From Methyloversatilis discipulorum (GTDB taxonomy: Bacteria > Pseudomonadota > Gammaproteobacteria > Burkholderiales > Rhodocyclaceae): DNA of 64,000 bases. Where the stretch lies: the NCBI RefSeq assembly GCF_018780585.1, contig NZ_JADMJL010000038.1, positions 108,679 to 172,678 of the forward strand, given 5' to 3'. Positions 1 to 7,975 of the stretch are shown piece after piece. The position numbers were made by a program, and so were the translations under genes. Positions within the stretch are counted from its first letter, which is position 1, and each line of letters begins with the position of its first letter. The notes beneath the pieces are model-generated. The model did not search any database. It had not been told where the DNA came from and worked only from the letters and a program-made list of their open reading frames with translations.

Positions 1-753
1 CGCGCCGGACGGCTGTGCCGATGCCGGTTGAACTCGGACACCTGACTGCTCCGGCTGCGCGGAATCGGCCTGCGACGGGATACTCTCGATGCCGGTCAGT
101 GCCAACAACGCCTCGCGCTGCGTGATTTCTTCGGCCTGAGCAATGGCCAGGGCACTACGAGCCGACGCCAAGGCGCCATCGGCCTGGTTTCTGTCGGCTT
201 GCGCCAGGTCGCCCGCGCGAACCCGGCGAGCCACATCTTGCGCCAACTCGTCCGCGCTGCGGGTGCGATCCTGCGCCGCCACCAATTCGGCCTGGGCACG
301 CTGCCATGCCCACCATGCCTGGCGAACCTGTCCGGCCGTGCGTAGCTTGGCGGCCAGCATCCGGCTGGATAGCGCGAGGCTTTCCGCGTCCGCCCAGCGT
401 GCCGACGAGGCGCGCTCACCAGGCATCCAAAGGGGAATAGCCACCCCGACTTCATATTCGCGCTGTCCGTTGCGGTTGTTGAACCGATCAGTTTTGGTGG
501 AGGCTTCCAGCGCCATCGGACCTGCCACCCAACTGCCGGCCGTCTCTTGGCGTGCTTGGGCGGCCTGCTGCCAGGCGCCTTCTCCAGCGGCTTCTGGCTG
601 CCGCTGCCAAGCTGACTCCCACAATTGGGCGACCATGTGGCTGTCTGGTCTGGATGGGACGTGAGGGGCGGCTACTGGCTGGGCTAGCACGGTGCCGGCC
701 CAAAGCGTGGATACCGCCCAGATCCATCCCTTGCGTATGTCTTTGCGAAGCAT
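1..753 (-). CDS. TolC-family outer membrane protein, N-terminal part (runs off left edge)
   Basis: An open frame of 251 codons starts at the ATG complementary to 751-753 and continues past the left edge. The first 25 residues look like a signal peptide ending in a TVLAQ-type cleavage region. The rest is alanine- and glutamine-rich amphipathic helix typical of the coiled-coil barrel of outer membrane efflux proteins of the CzcC/TolC kind. Such proteins form the outer membrane exit duct of RND or related metal efflux pumps. It is divergent from nreA, and a dyad of the SmtB-type set lies in the shared intergenic region. The assignment to CzcC rather than another TolC relative is inferred from the metal context. 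Confidence 0.75.
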   Translation of the reverse strand, partial: MLRKDIRKGWIWAVSTLWAGTVLAQPVAAPHVPSRPDSHMVAQLWESAWQRQPEAAGEGAWQQAAQARQETAGSWVAGPMALEASTKTDRFNNRNGQREYEVGVAIPLWMPGERASSARWADAESLALSSRMLAAKLRTAGQVRQAWWAWQRAQAELVAAQDRTRSADELAQDVARRVRAGDLAQADRNQADGALASARSALAIAQAEEITQREALLALTGIESIPSQADSAQPEQSGVRVQPASAQPSGA

Positions 754-859
754 TCAATTCTCCATCGGTGTTGCATCAGTACTTACCCCCGGCTGGGTGT
801 TCTCTTTCCGAGCAAGTGCTTGTCGTTGAAAAGCCACTGTTCACTGGCTTAGATATGAA

Positions 860-881
860 CAATTGTATATCTATTCATATG
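860..881. promoter_or_regulatory. candidate ArsR/SmtB operator (site A)
   Basis: CAATTGTA-N6-TTCATATG has the same 8-6-8 spacing as the dyads before the CDF, DUF4148, cadA and MFS genes. It overlaps a perfect 12-bp palindrome, ATTCATATGAAT, at 873-884. It lies about 105 bp upstream of the leftward TolC-type gene and 155 bp upstream of nreA. It is the most degenerate of the five sites. Confidence 0.45.
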
Positions 882-1004
882 AATGGGAAAGAAAACCTTA
901 CATCCTTTGAGCACCAATCGCCTTAGAGAGGGCGTCGGGCGCAAGACATCGAGAGGCGAGGTGGGGCTAATCCACTGCGCAAACAGCTATGCAGACTCCT
1001 TGAG

Positions 1005-1027
1005 CATATCCCCCGGGGGGGGATATG
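1005..1027. promoter_or_regulatory. CsoR/RcnR-type operator upstream of nreA
   Basis: Inverted arms CATATCCCCC and GGGGGATATG flank three G residues. A G/C tract bounded by AT-rich inverted repeats is the classic operator form of the CsoR/RcnR/FrmR family. It ends 8 bp before the nreA start codon, so repressor binding would block transcription or its start. This indicates autoregulation of nreA-nreB. Confidence 0.75.
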
Positions 1028-1035
1028 ATTGCTGC

Positions 1036-1293
1036 ATGAAAGAGATGCACAAGCACACCAGCCACCCAGATCTCGTGAAACGGCTCAAGCGCGCCGAGGG
1101 TCATCTGCGACACGTCATCGGGATGATCGAAGGAGAAGAAACCTGCCTGGACATCGCTCGCCAGCTCGCTGCGGTGGAGAGCGCCGTCACAGCGGCCAAG
1201 CGCGTCCTGATCCATGACCACATCGACCACTGCCTATCTCATGATGAGGACTCCGTTCTAGCCGAAATGAAGGCGCTAACCAGACTGCTCTGA
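1036..1293 (+). CDS. nreA: CsoR/RcnR-family metal-responsive repressor (NreA-like)
   Basis: This 85-residue all-helical DUF156 protein represses metal-resistance genes and is released by metal binding. C37, H62 and C66 match in spacing the C-H-C ligand set of copper-sensing CsoR. The His-rich N-terminus (H5, H7, H10) recalls RcnR/DmeR-type nickel and cobalt sensors. The ATG at 1036 was chosen because the operator at 1005-1027 lies inside any longer reading frame. The exporter gene follows after 9 bp, so the two form an operon like nreA-nreB of Achromobacter. The metal sensed cannot be settled from the sequence. Confidence 0.85.
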   Translation: MKEMHKHTSHPDLVKRLKRAEGHLRHVIGMIEGEETCLDIARQLAAVESAVTAAKRVLIHDHIDHCLSHDEDSVLAEMKALTRLL

Positions 1294-1302
1294 GGTCTCT
1301 CG

Positions 1303-2613
1303 ATGCTCTCCGTCCTAAAGAACCGCACCTACCGCCACCTGTTCACCGCGCAGGTGATCGCACTCGTCGGCACAGGCCTGATGACGGTAGCGCTCGGCCT
1401 ACTTGCCTACGAGCTGGCCGGGGCCGATGCAGGTGCGGTGCTCGGGTCGGCGCTGGCTATCAAGATGCTGGCCTATGTGGGAGTCGCTCCAGTCGCACAG
1501 GCCTTCGCCGACCAGTTCCCGCGACGGTCATTGCTCGTAGCGCTGGACCTGGTACGAGCGGTTGTCGCGATCTGTTTGCCCTTTGTCACCGAGGTCTGGC
1601 AGATCTATCTGCTGATCTTTGTCCTGCAAGCGGCATCCGCCGGCTTCACGCCGACTTTCCAAGCCACTATCCCGGACATCCTTCCCGATGAAGAGGACTA
1701 CACGAAGGCGCTGTCGCTGTCCCGGCTGGCCTATGACCTGGAAAGCCTGATTTCCCCGATGCTGGCTGCTGCGCTGCTGACCGTCATCAGCTTTCACAAC
1801 CTGTTCGCGGGAACAGTGCTCGGTTTCCTCGTTTCAGCCGCGCTCGTGGTCAGCGTGCGGTTGCCCACAACTATTCCCGGACCGCGCCGCGGCATTTGGG
1901 ATCGCACGACCCGCGGCACACGCATCTATCTCGCTACGCCACGCCTGCGGGGCCTGCTGGCGATCAGCTTGGCCGTCTCGGCGGCGGGCGCCATGGTGAT
2001 CGTGAACACGGTGGTTCTCGTGAAGGCGCGCTTTGGCCTAGGCGAGGTCGAAGTGGCGTCGGCACTGGCGGCATTCGGAGGCGGTTCGATGGTGGCAGCC
2101 TTCGTTCTGCCATCCTTACTGGAAAAGGTGGCCGACCGAACCGCGATGCTCACCGGCGCTACCGTACTGGTCGTGGGCACGGGGATCGGCGCACTGCTGC
2201 CGAGCTATGCATTGTTGCTGCCGCTGTGGTTGATCATCGGCTTTGGCTACAGCGTGGCGCAAACGCCATCCGGCCGTCTTCTGCGCCGCTCGGCCCATGC
2301 CGAGGACCGTCCTGCGATCTTCGCGGCACACTTCGCGCTGTCGCACGCCTGTTGGCTCATCTGCTACCCACTTGCCGGCCGCTTCGGCGCGGTCATGGGC
2401 TTGCCATCGACCTTCATTGTCATGTCCCTGGTCGGCTTGGCCGGCGTGGCGCTGACGCTCTGGCTGTGGCCGGCCAGCGACCCTTCTGACGTGGCGCATG
2501 ACCACCCCAGCTTGCCGCCGGATCACCCTCATTTACGCACACACGCAGACCAAGGCAGGCACCATCACCAGCTGATTCTGGATGACCTGCACCGTATCTG
2601 GCCGAAAGGATAG
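1303..2613 (+). CDS. nreB: NreB-type MFS nickel exporter
   Basis: A 436-residue major facilitator superfamily protein with about twelve hydrophobic segments over residues 1-390. It ends in a histidine-rich cytoplasmic tail of about 45 residues (VAHDHP, DHPHLRTH, GRHHH). This layout and the upstream DUF156 regulator match NreB, the inner-membrane exporter that gives low-level nickel resistance in Achromobacter xylosoxidans. The tail is the likely metal-binding part. Family assignment is firm; nickel as substrate is inferred from the NreB resemblance. Confidence 0.82.
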   Translation: MLSVLKNRTYRHLFTAQVIALVGTGLMTVALGLLAYELAGADAGAVLGSALAIKMLAYVGVAPVAQAFADQFPRRSLLVALDLVRAVVAICLPFVTEVWQIYLLIFVLQAASAGFTPTFQATIPDILPDEEDYTKALSLSRLAYDLESLISPMLAAALLTVISFHNLFAGTVLGFLVSAALVVSVRLPTTIPGPRRGIWDRTTRGTRIYLATPRLRGLLAISLAVSAAGAMVIVNTVVLVKARFGLGEVEVASALAAFGGGSMVAAFVLPSLLEKVADRTAMLTGATVLVVGTGIGALLPSYALLLPLWLIIGFGYSVAQTPSGRLLRRSAHAEDRPAIFAAHFALSHACWLICYPLAGRFGAVMGLPSTFIVMSLVGLAGVALTLWLWPASDPSDVAHDHPSLPPDHPHLRTHADQGRHHHQLILDDLHRIWPKG

Positions 2614-2674
2614 GCACATTTTCTCGTTGCGGCATCACAACGCATGGCTTCGGAGGCTGAGAAGGGTGAGCGAA

Positions 2675-2710
2675 AATATATCACATGAACACATATTCAT
2701 GTGTTATATT
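2675..2710. promoter_or_regulatory. ArsR/SmtB-type operator (site B)
   Basis: CACATGAA-N6-TTCATGTG (2682-2703) is embedded in a nearly perfect 36-bp inverted repeat with AATATA outer arms. It is the best site of the set and ends 36 bp before the CDF exporter start. TGAA-N6-TTCA cores are the known operator form of SmtB/CzrA-type zinc repressors; the matching repressor is encoded at 3813. Confidence 0.78.
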
Positions 2711-2746
2711 TCGCCATAGTCAAACACTCAACCAGCAGAGGCGCCC

Positions 2747-3769
2747 ATGTCCCAATCCAATGCACATGACCATGGTCACGACCATGATCACGACCACACC
2801 CCCACAGTGACGAGCGCCAACGAGCGCAAGGTTCTGGTTTCCTTCTTCCTGATCTTCGGCTTCATGCTCGTGGAAGCTGTCGGCGGCGTGCTGTCGGGCT
2901 CGCTAGCCCTACTTGCCGATGCTGGCCACATGCTGACCGACGCCGTGGCACTTGCCCTGGCTTACGCTGCCTTCCGATTCGGTCGCCGCGCAGCCGACAG
3001 CAAACGCACATTCGGTTACCTGCGCTTCGAGGTCATCGCCGGCTTCCTGAACGCCGTGACCCTGTTCGCGATCGTCGCATGGATCGCCTACGAGGCGTGG
3101 GAGCGGCTGCAGGCGCCGCCCGTCATCCTCGCCGGCCCGATGATGATCGTCGCCGTGCTCGGCTTACTGATCAACGTCCTCGTGCTGTGGATCATGACCC
3201 GCGGCGAAACCGATCACGTCAATGTGAAAGGTGCCATCCTCCACGTGATGGGTGACCTGCTCGGCTCTGTCGGCGCCATCGTTGCAGCGATCGTCATCTA
3301 CTTCACCGGCTGGACTCCGATCGACCCCATCCTGTCGGTTCTAGTAGCGGCGTTGATTCTGCGCAGCGCCTGGAAGCTCCTGGCCAAGTCGATCCATATC
3401 CTGTTGGAGGGTGCGCCAGAGGACGCTTCGCCGGAAAAGGTGGAACAAGGCCTGATGAGCACTGTGCCCGGCCTGGCGGCTGTCAGCCATGTTCACGTGT
3501 GGCAACTCACTTCCGGTCGCACGATGGCCACGCTACACGTTCGACCCAACGTGGACGAGGAGGCGCGAGCTGTGGTCAAGCGCGTCGAGGCGGTGCTGCG
3601 AGAGCAGTTCAGCATCGAACACGCCACAGTCGGAATCGACTGGAACTCGGAGGCTGACGAGAACATCTGCAGCCTGCAACCCACGACAGGCCGTCAGGAC
3701 CACAGCGGCCACGACCACAGTGAGCACAATCATGACCATGACCACTCCGCTCCCGGTCACAAGCATTGA
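2747..3769 (+). CDS. cation diffusion facilitator (CzcD/DmeF-like Zn/Co/Cd exporter)
   Basis: A 340-residue CDF antiporter that expels divalent cations from the cytoplasm in exchange for protons. Six membrane segments lie in about residues 25-220. The HxxxD metal sites are visible as DAGHMLTDA in TM2 and LHVMGDLLGS in TM5, followed by a cytoplasmic ferredoxin-like domain containing the HVHVWQL motif. Both ends are rich in HDH repeats, which can buffer metal. The gene starts just after site B and is followed 43 bp later by the ArsR regulator, so they are probably one metal-inducible unit. Zinc, cadmium, cobalt or nickel are all possible substrates. Confidence 0.9.
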   Translation: MSQSNAHDHGHDHDHDHTPTVTSANERKVLVSFFLIFGFMLVEAVGGVLSGSLALLADAGHMLTDAVALALAYAAFRFGRRAADSKRTFGYLRFEVIAGFLNAVTLFAIVAWIAYEAWERLQAPPVILAGPMMIVAVLGLLINVLVLWIMTRGETDHVNVKGAILHVMGDLLGSVGAIVAAIVIYFTGWTPIDPILSVLVAALILRSAWKLLAKSIHILLEGAPEDASPEKVEQGLMSTVPGLAAVSHVHVWQLTSGRTMATLHVRPNVDEEARAVVKRVEAVLREQFSIEHATVGIDWNSEADENICSLQPTTGRQDHSGHDHSEHNHDHDHSAPGHKH

Positions 3770-3812
3770 GGCCGTGCTAGACGGTTCGCAGTTCACTTGA
3801 GGGTTTGAATCC

Positions 3813-4190
3813 ATGACATCCCGCAAAACCACCAGCGCCGCTATTGTGCAATGTTCGACCTCTAACCACGGCACGACCACTGATGTCCTCGCACTATCGC
3901 AAAGTGACGTCGCTGTTCTGGCAGAGACCTTCCGCCTGCTGGGCGACCAATCGCGATTGAAAATCCTGTTGCAGTGCATGCGCGGATCGGTCGCAGTGGG
4001 CGACATTGCTGGCTCGCTAGACCTGTCGCAGTCCTTGGTCAGCCATCACCTGCGCCTGTTGCGCGGCGCGCGCCTCGTGCGCGGCGAGCGCCAAGCCAAG
4101 CACATCTTCTACGGCATTGCCGACCAGCACGTCAGCCAGGTACTCCAGGACATGGCGGTTCACATTTCGGAGGACAGACACGACGATTGA
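3813..4190 (+). CDS. ArsR/SmtB-family metal-sensing repressor
   Basis: A 125-residue winged-helix protein: DNA-recognition helix around DLSQSLVSHHLRLLRGA, wing around VRGERQAKHIFYG. The last helix carries D-x-H-x10-H-x2-E (DQH, then H and E), exactly the alpha-5 zinc/cobalt/nickel site of SmtB, CzrA and NmtR. The Cys-rich alpha-3 cadmium/lead site of CadC is absent. This makes it the likely regulator of the TGAA-N6-TTCA dyads in this window. A strong terminator follows. Its exact metal preference is open. Confidence 0.9.
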   Translation: MTSRKTTSAAIVQCSTSNHGTTTDVLALSQSDVAVLAETFRLLGDQSRLKILLQCMRGSVAVGDIAGSLDLSQSLVSHHLRLLRGARLVRGERQAKHIFYGIADQHVSQVLQDMAVHISEDRHDD

Positions 4191-4212
4191 CTGAACATGT
4201 GAGTGCGCGCCG

Positions 4213-4242
4213 GCCTACGCCTTCAAGGGGTAGGCTTTTTTT
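4213..4242 (+). terminator. rho-independent terminator after arsR-type gene
   Basis: GCCTAC (4213-4218) pairs with GTAGGC (4230-4235), with further pairing in the loop, followed by seven T residues. Confidence 0.85.
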
Positions 4243-4321
4243 GGCTATTAATCTAGAGAGACACCGGCGCGCCTTGCTGAATGCCTAGAAGACCCCAAGC
4301 AAAAAGCACTCTAAAAATAAA

Positions 4322-4343
4322 CACTTGAACATATCTTCATGTG
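4322..4343. promoter_or_regulatory. ArsR/SmtB-type operator (site C)
   Basis: CACTTGAA-N6-TTCATGTG differs from site B by one base in the arms and keeps the 6-bp spacer. It lies 76 bp before the DUF4148 start codon. Confidence 0.72.
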
Positions 4344-4419
4344 TGTTATTATTTGTCTACGGGGTATCCGAAAGGCGTAAGGACCACGCCATTATTTTTA
4401 ACGTCAAGGAGTATTGACC

Positions 4420-4989
4420 ATGTCCAAGAAAATTCGCTTTGCTGTTCTGCTTTCCGCACTTTTTGCTGCTGGAGTAAACGCTCAACCGTTCGCCGCAGAT
4501 ATGACACGGCAACAGGTCCAGGAGGATCTGGCTGCTTGGAGGCAATCTGGGTTGGAAGCGTTGTCTCGCGGCGAAAGCGGCCCGGATACGTTCAGCCCTC
4601 AATACCAGGCTGCCTTTCAGCGCTACTTGCAATTGACCCAAGGTGATATGTATCAGGCGCCCTCAGCAGGAAAGACTCGTGCTGAAGTGATGGCTGATTT
4701 GGAACTGTGGAAAATCTCCGGCATGCACGCGTTCACCTCGCGCGGAATCACCACCGCTTCGCACACCCAAGCCTACCAACAAGCCTACGAGAGCTATCTC
4801 CAGCTCAAGCTGGGTGCGGCTTACAAGGCTCCGGTGGCATTGACTCGTGCTCAAGTAAAGAGTGATTTGGCAGATTGGCAGGTTGCGGGAATGGCTGGAT
4901 TCTGGGCTGGTGAGCAGACGCCTGATACCTATAGTGATGCCTACCGCACCGCATTTGAAACCTACCAGATGCTGCGCAACAAAAAATGA
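4420..4989 (+). CDS. secreted DUF4148 three-repeat protein
   Basis: A 189-residue protein with a signal peptide (MSKKIRFAVLLSALFAAG..AQ) and three copies of a roughly 50-residue DUF4148-like unit. They begin near TRQQVQEDLAAW, TRAEVMADLELW and TRAQVKSDLADW and each ends in a Tyr-rich helix (FQRYLQL, YESYLQL, FETYQML). DUF4148 proteins are common in Burkholderiales and have no agreed function. The ATG at 4420 has AAGGA 9 bp upstream. Site C places it in the metal regulon, so a periplasmic role in metal stress is inferred. Confidence 0.8.
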   Translation: MSKKIRFAVLLSALFAAGVNAQPFAADMTRQQVQEDLAAWRQSGLEALSRGESGPDTFSPQYQAAFQRYLQLTQGDMYQAPSAGKTRAEVMADLELWKISGMHAFTSRGITTASHTQAYQQAYESYLQLKLGAAYKAPVALTRAQVKSDLADWQVAGMAGFWAGEQTPDTYSDAYRTAFETYQMLRNKK

Positions 4990-5062
4990 CTTAATGGCAG
5001 CTGCATAAAGCAGCGGTCGGATGGTTCAGCCAGAAAGAGATTCTTTCTTTTTTTTGAATAAA

Positions 5063-5084
5063 CATACAAACAAGTGTTCATTTG
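5063..5084. promoter_or_regulatory. ArsR/SmtB-type operator (site D)
   Basis: CATACAAA-N6-TTCATTTG keeps the 8-6-8 arrangement. It lies 71 bp before the cadA start chosen here. One half is weaker than in sites B and C. Confidence 0.55.
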
Positions 5085-5155
5085 TTTGCATAACATTCCG
5101 ATCGCTGATTTGTGCGTCCTGCCACGGCGATTACTCAGAGAACCAGGAGATTGAT

Positions 5156-7864
5156 ATGTCTTTGGAAACATTGGACGGCACAGGAGCGCAGGACGAACAA
5201 CTGGGCTTTCGGGTCGAAGGTATGGATTGCGCCAGTTGCGTCGGCAAGATTGAAACAGCGCTTGGTCGAATTGATGGCGTATCAAATGTACAGGTTAATT
5301 TTACAAATGAGACGCTGACGTTGACGCGCAGCACAAGTAGCCGAAATACTGCACGCGACATTGCCAAGAAAATCCGGTCCCTGGGCTTCGACGTGCAGGC
5401 ACTGCCCGCGTCCGAAATGTCCGCAGCACCTGCACCGTGCCATGCGGCCCACGCGCATGACCACGCCGGCTGCGGCGGCCACCATGACCATGGGCATGCC
5501 CACGACCACGGGCACGATCATTCGCACGGCAAAGCGTGCGGTGATGACCATGGGCATGGCCATGCTCACGGCCATGCCCATGACCACGGTCACGATCACG
5601 GGGCCTGCAGCGGGCATGACCATGCGCCGGCCTCTGCCTCCCGTGGAGCACCCAGCACGCCCCCCAACGTGTCCATGCGCGTCGAGGGCATGGACTGCGC
5701 CAGTTGCGTCGGCAAGATCGAAACGGCGCTCGCTCGCATGGATGGCGTGTCCGATGCCCGCATAAACTTCACCGCAGAAACGCTGGAATTGACGCTCGCG
5801 TCTGGCGGCCCCACGCAGCTCGGCCACATCGAGAAGACCATCAAGAGCCTGGGCTTCGGCGTCTCCGACGTGCGCCGCCATGATGGCTCAGCACCCGCGG
5901 CCCCAGCAGCAGCATCGACGGCGCGCCATCAGCGCTGGTGGCAGACGAAGAAAGGCAAGCACGTGCTGGGCCTGGGCGGCCTGATGGGCTCGGCCTACGC
6001 GATCGCGCAGTTCGTTCCTGGCTACGCTGAATGGATCTTCGCCGCTGCGGTGATCGCGGGCGTGCTGCCGTTCGCTCGCAAAGCCTTCGCGCTGGCTGTG
6101 TCAGGCTCGCCGTTCTCTATCGAAACGCTGATGGTCGTCGCCTCGCTGGGCGCGCTCGTGATAGGCGAGGCCGAGGAAGCTGCTGCCGTGGTGTTCCTGT
6201 TCGCGATCGGCGAGCTGCTGGAAAGCGTGGCCGCCGGCCGCGCGCGCGCCGGCATCAAGGCGCTGGCCTCCCTGGTGCCTAAGACGGCGGTACTGCTCGA
6301 TGCCGCGGGCGGGCAGCGCGAAGTGCCCGCCGCTTCCCTGCGCGTGAGCGACCGCGTGCTGGTGCGCCCTGGTGACCGGGTGCCTGCGGACGGCAAGATC
6401 CTCCGCGGTGAAAGCAGCCTGGACGAGTCGCCTATCACCGGCGAGTCCGTACCGCGTCAAAAGGCTATCGGTGCCGACGTGTTCGCCGGCTCCATCAACG
6501 TCGATGGCGTGCTCGAAGTACAAGTCGAGAAGACGGCATCGGACAACACCATTTCTCGCATCATCCAACTGGTGGAGCAGGCGCAGTCCTCCAAGGCGCC
6601 CACGGCTCGCTTCATCGAAAAGTTCAGCCGCTACTACACCCCTGCCGTCATGGCCATCGCGGCGTTGATCGTGGTGGTTCCGCCACTTGCCATGGGTGGC
6701 GACTGGGGTACCTGGCTGTACCGCGGCCTCGCACTGCTGTTGATTGCCTGCCCATGTGCGCTGGTGCTCTCCACACCGGCGGCCATCGCCTCGGGCCTTG
6801 CGGTGGCCACGCGACGGGGCCTGCTGATCAAGGGTGGCAACGCGTTGGAAACCATCGGCCGCGTGCGCGCCATTGCCTTCGACAAGACTGGCACGCTGAC
6901 CGAGGGCAAGCCGCGCATCACCGAGGTCCTGCCCTTCGGGCTGTTCAAGCATCAACAGGTCCTTGCGCTTGCCGCCGCTGTCGAGTCCGGCTCAAACCAT
7001 CCCTTGGCGAAGGCCATTGTCGCCCATGCCAAGAGCCTGGACGTGGCGATTCCCCAGGCCACGGGCGCATCGGCCATTGCCGGCAAGGCGGTGCGCGCCA
7101 CCGTGAACGGCAGTGCGCTCGCTGTCGGATCGCCCGCCCATGCGGAACAGACGGCCACGCTGACAGCCGCGCACCGCAGGGAAATCGACAAGCTGGAGGA
7201 TGGCGGCAAGACCGTGGTGGTCCTGTTCGACGAAGCCAGCAAGAACGTTCTGGGCCTGCTGGCCCTGCGCGACGAGCCCCGCCGCGACGCGCGCGAAGGC
7301 GTGGCCCAGCTCAACGCCATGGGCGTGCGCTCGGTCATGCTGACCGGCGACAACCGCCGCACCGCGCAGGCGATCGCCGGCAAGCTGGGCATCGAGTGGG
7401 AGGCCGAGCTGCTGCCGCAGGACAAGCTGCGCTTGGTCAACGAGATGAAGCGTGATGCCAAGGTGGCGATGGTCGGCGACGGCATCAACGACGCGCCGGC
7501 CCTGGCGACCGCCGACGTGGGTATCGCCATGGGCGGCGGCACGGACGTGGCGCTGGAAACCGCCGATGCCGCGCTGCTCAAGAGCCGCGTCACGGACGTG
7601 GCCCACCTGGTGGCCCTGTCGCGGGCGACGATGGCCAACATTCACCAAAACGTCGTATTCGCCATTGGCCTCAAGGGCTTGTTCCTGGTCACCACCGTGT
7701 TGGGTATCACCGGCTTGTGGGTTGCCGTGCTGGCCGACACCGGCGCCACGGCCCTGGTCACGCTGAACGCACTGCGCCTGCTGCGCTTCAAGGGCGCGCC
7801 GGAGGCCAACCACGGCGACGACGCCGGGCGTCCCACCACCTTGTCCGTGCCGTCTGCCCGCTGA
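5156..7864 (+). CDS. cadA: Zn/Cd/Pb-exporting P1B-2-type ATPase with two metal-binding domains
   Basis: A 902-residue ATP-driven exporter of soft divalent cations in the inner membrane. Two HMA domains, each with GMDCASC, bracket a linker packed with HDH and HGHAH repeats. The core shows TGES (actuator), ACPCAL in the transport site, FDKTGTLTEG (phosphorylation), SNHPLAKA and GDGINDAPAL. The last helices contain GLKGLFL and AVLADTGAT, whose Lys and Asp mark the ZntA/CadA subgroup. An ATG at 5021 in the same frame would place site D inside the gene; the ATG at 5156 has CAGGAGA just upstream and was chosen. The long His linker may raise metal-buffering capacity. Confidence 0.93.
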   Translation: MSLETLDGTGAQDEQLGFRVEGMDCASCVGKIETALGRIDGVSNVQVNFTNETLTLTRSTSSRNTARDIAKKIRSLGFDVQALPASEMSAAPAPCHAAHAHDHAGCGGHHDHGHAHDHGHDHSHGKACGDDHGHGHAHGHAHDHGHDHGACSGHDHAPASASRGAPSTPPNVSMRVEGMDCASCVGKIETALARMDGVSDARINFTAETLELTLASGGPTQLGHIEKTIKSLGFGVSDVRRHDGSAPAAPAAASTARHQRWWQTKKGKHVLGLGGLMGSAYAIAQFVPGYAEWIFAAAVIAGVLPFARKAFALAVSGSPFSIETLMVVASLGALVIGEAEEAAAVVFLFAIGELLESVAAGRARAGIKALASLVPKTAVLLDAAGGQREVPAASLRVSDRVLVRPGDRVPADGKILRGESSLDESPITGESVPRQKAIGADVFAGSINVDGVLEVQVEKTASDNTISRIIQLVEQAQSSKAPTARFIEKFSRYYTPAVMAIAALIVVVPPLAMGGDWGTWLYRGLALLLIACPCALVLSTPAAIASGLAVATRRGLLIKGGNALETIGRVRAIAFDKTGTLTEGKPRITEVLPFGLFKHQQVLALAAAVESGSNHPLAKAIVAHAKSLDVAIPQATGASAIAGKAVRATVNGSALAVGSPAHAEQTATLTAAHRREIDKLEDGGKTVVVLFDEASKNVLGLLALRDEPRRDAREGVAQLNAMGVRSVMLTGDNRRTAQAIAGKLGIEWEAELLPQDKLRLVNEMKRDAKVAMVGDGINDAPALATADVGIAMGGGTDVALETADAALLKSRVTDVAHLVALSRATMANIHQNVVFAIGLKGLFLVTTVLGITGLWVAVLADTGATALVTLNALRLLRFKGAPEANHGDDAGRPTTLSVPSAR

Positions 7865-7878
7865 GGCAACAAGAGGGC

Positions 7879-7909
7879 TTGACCTTGCCGTCGTTGTAAC
7901 GCCTAGCCT
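7879..7909 (+). promoter_or_regulatory. candidate MerR-type promoter of the RND operon
   Basis: TTGACC and TAGCCT are separated by 19 bp, the over-long spacer that MerR-family activators need. The internal dyad is poor, so confidence is limited. The adaptor gene starts 66 bp later, and a broken MerR-type gene closes the cluster. Confidence 0.4.
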
Positions 7910-7975
7910 CCACACAAATGTCTGCAGAGCGCTTCGGAAGGGCCGGAGTCCTGCATCCAAGAAAGGGTCACTTCC

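Noticed and set aside
883..1035. Longer start for the NreA-like regulator
   Set aside because: It would include the CsoR-type operator in the coding region; the protein family starts at 1036.
5021..5155. Longer cadA reading frame starting at 5021 with extra Cys-containing residues
   Set aside because: Candidate operator D lies inside it and the ATG at 5156 has a good ribosome binding site and typical CadA N-terminus.
5450..5640. Short repeated CATGACCA/GGGCATG-type units resembling a repeat array
   Set aside because: They are codon-level repeats encoding the His-rich linker of CadA, not an independent DNA repeat or CRISPR.
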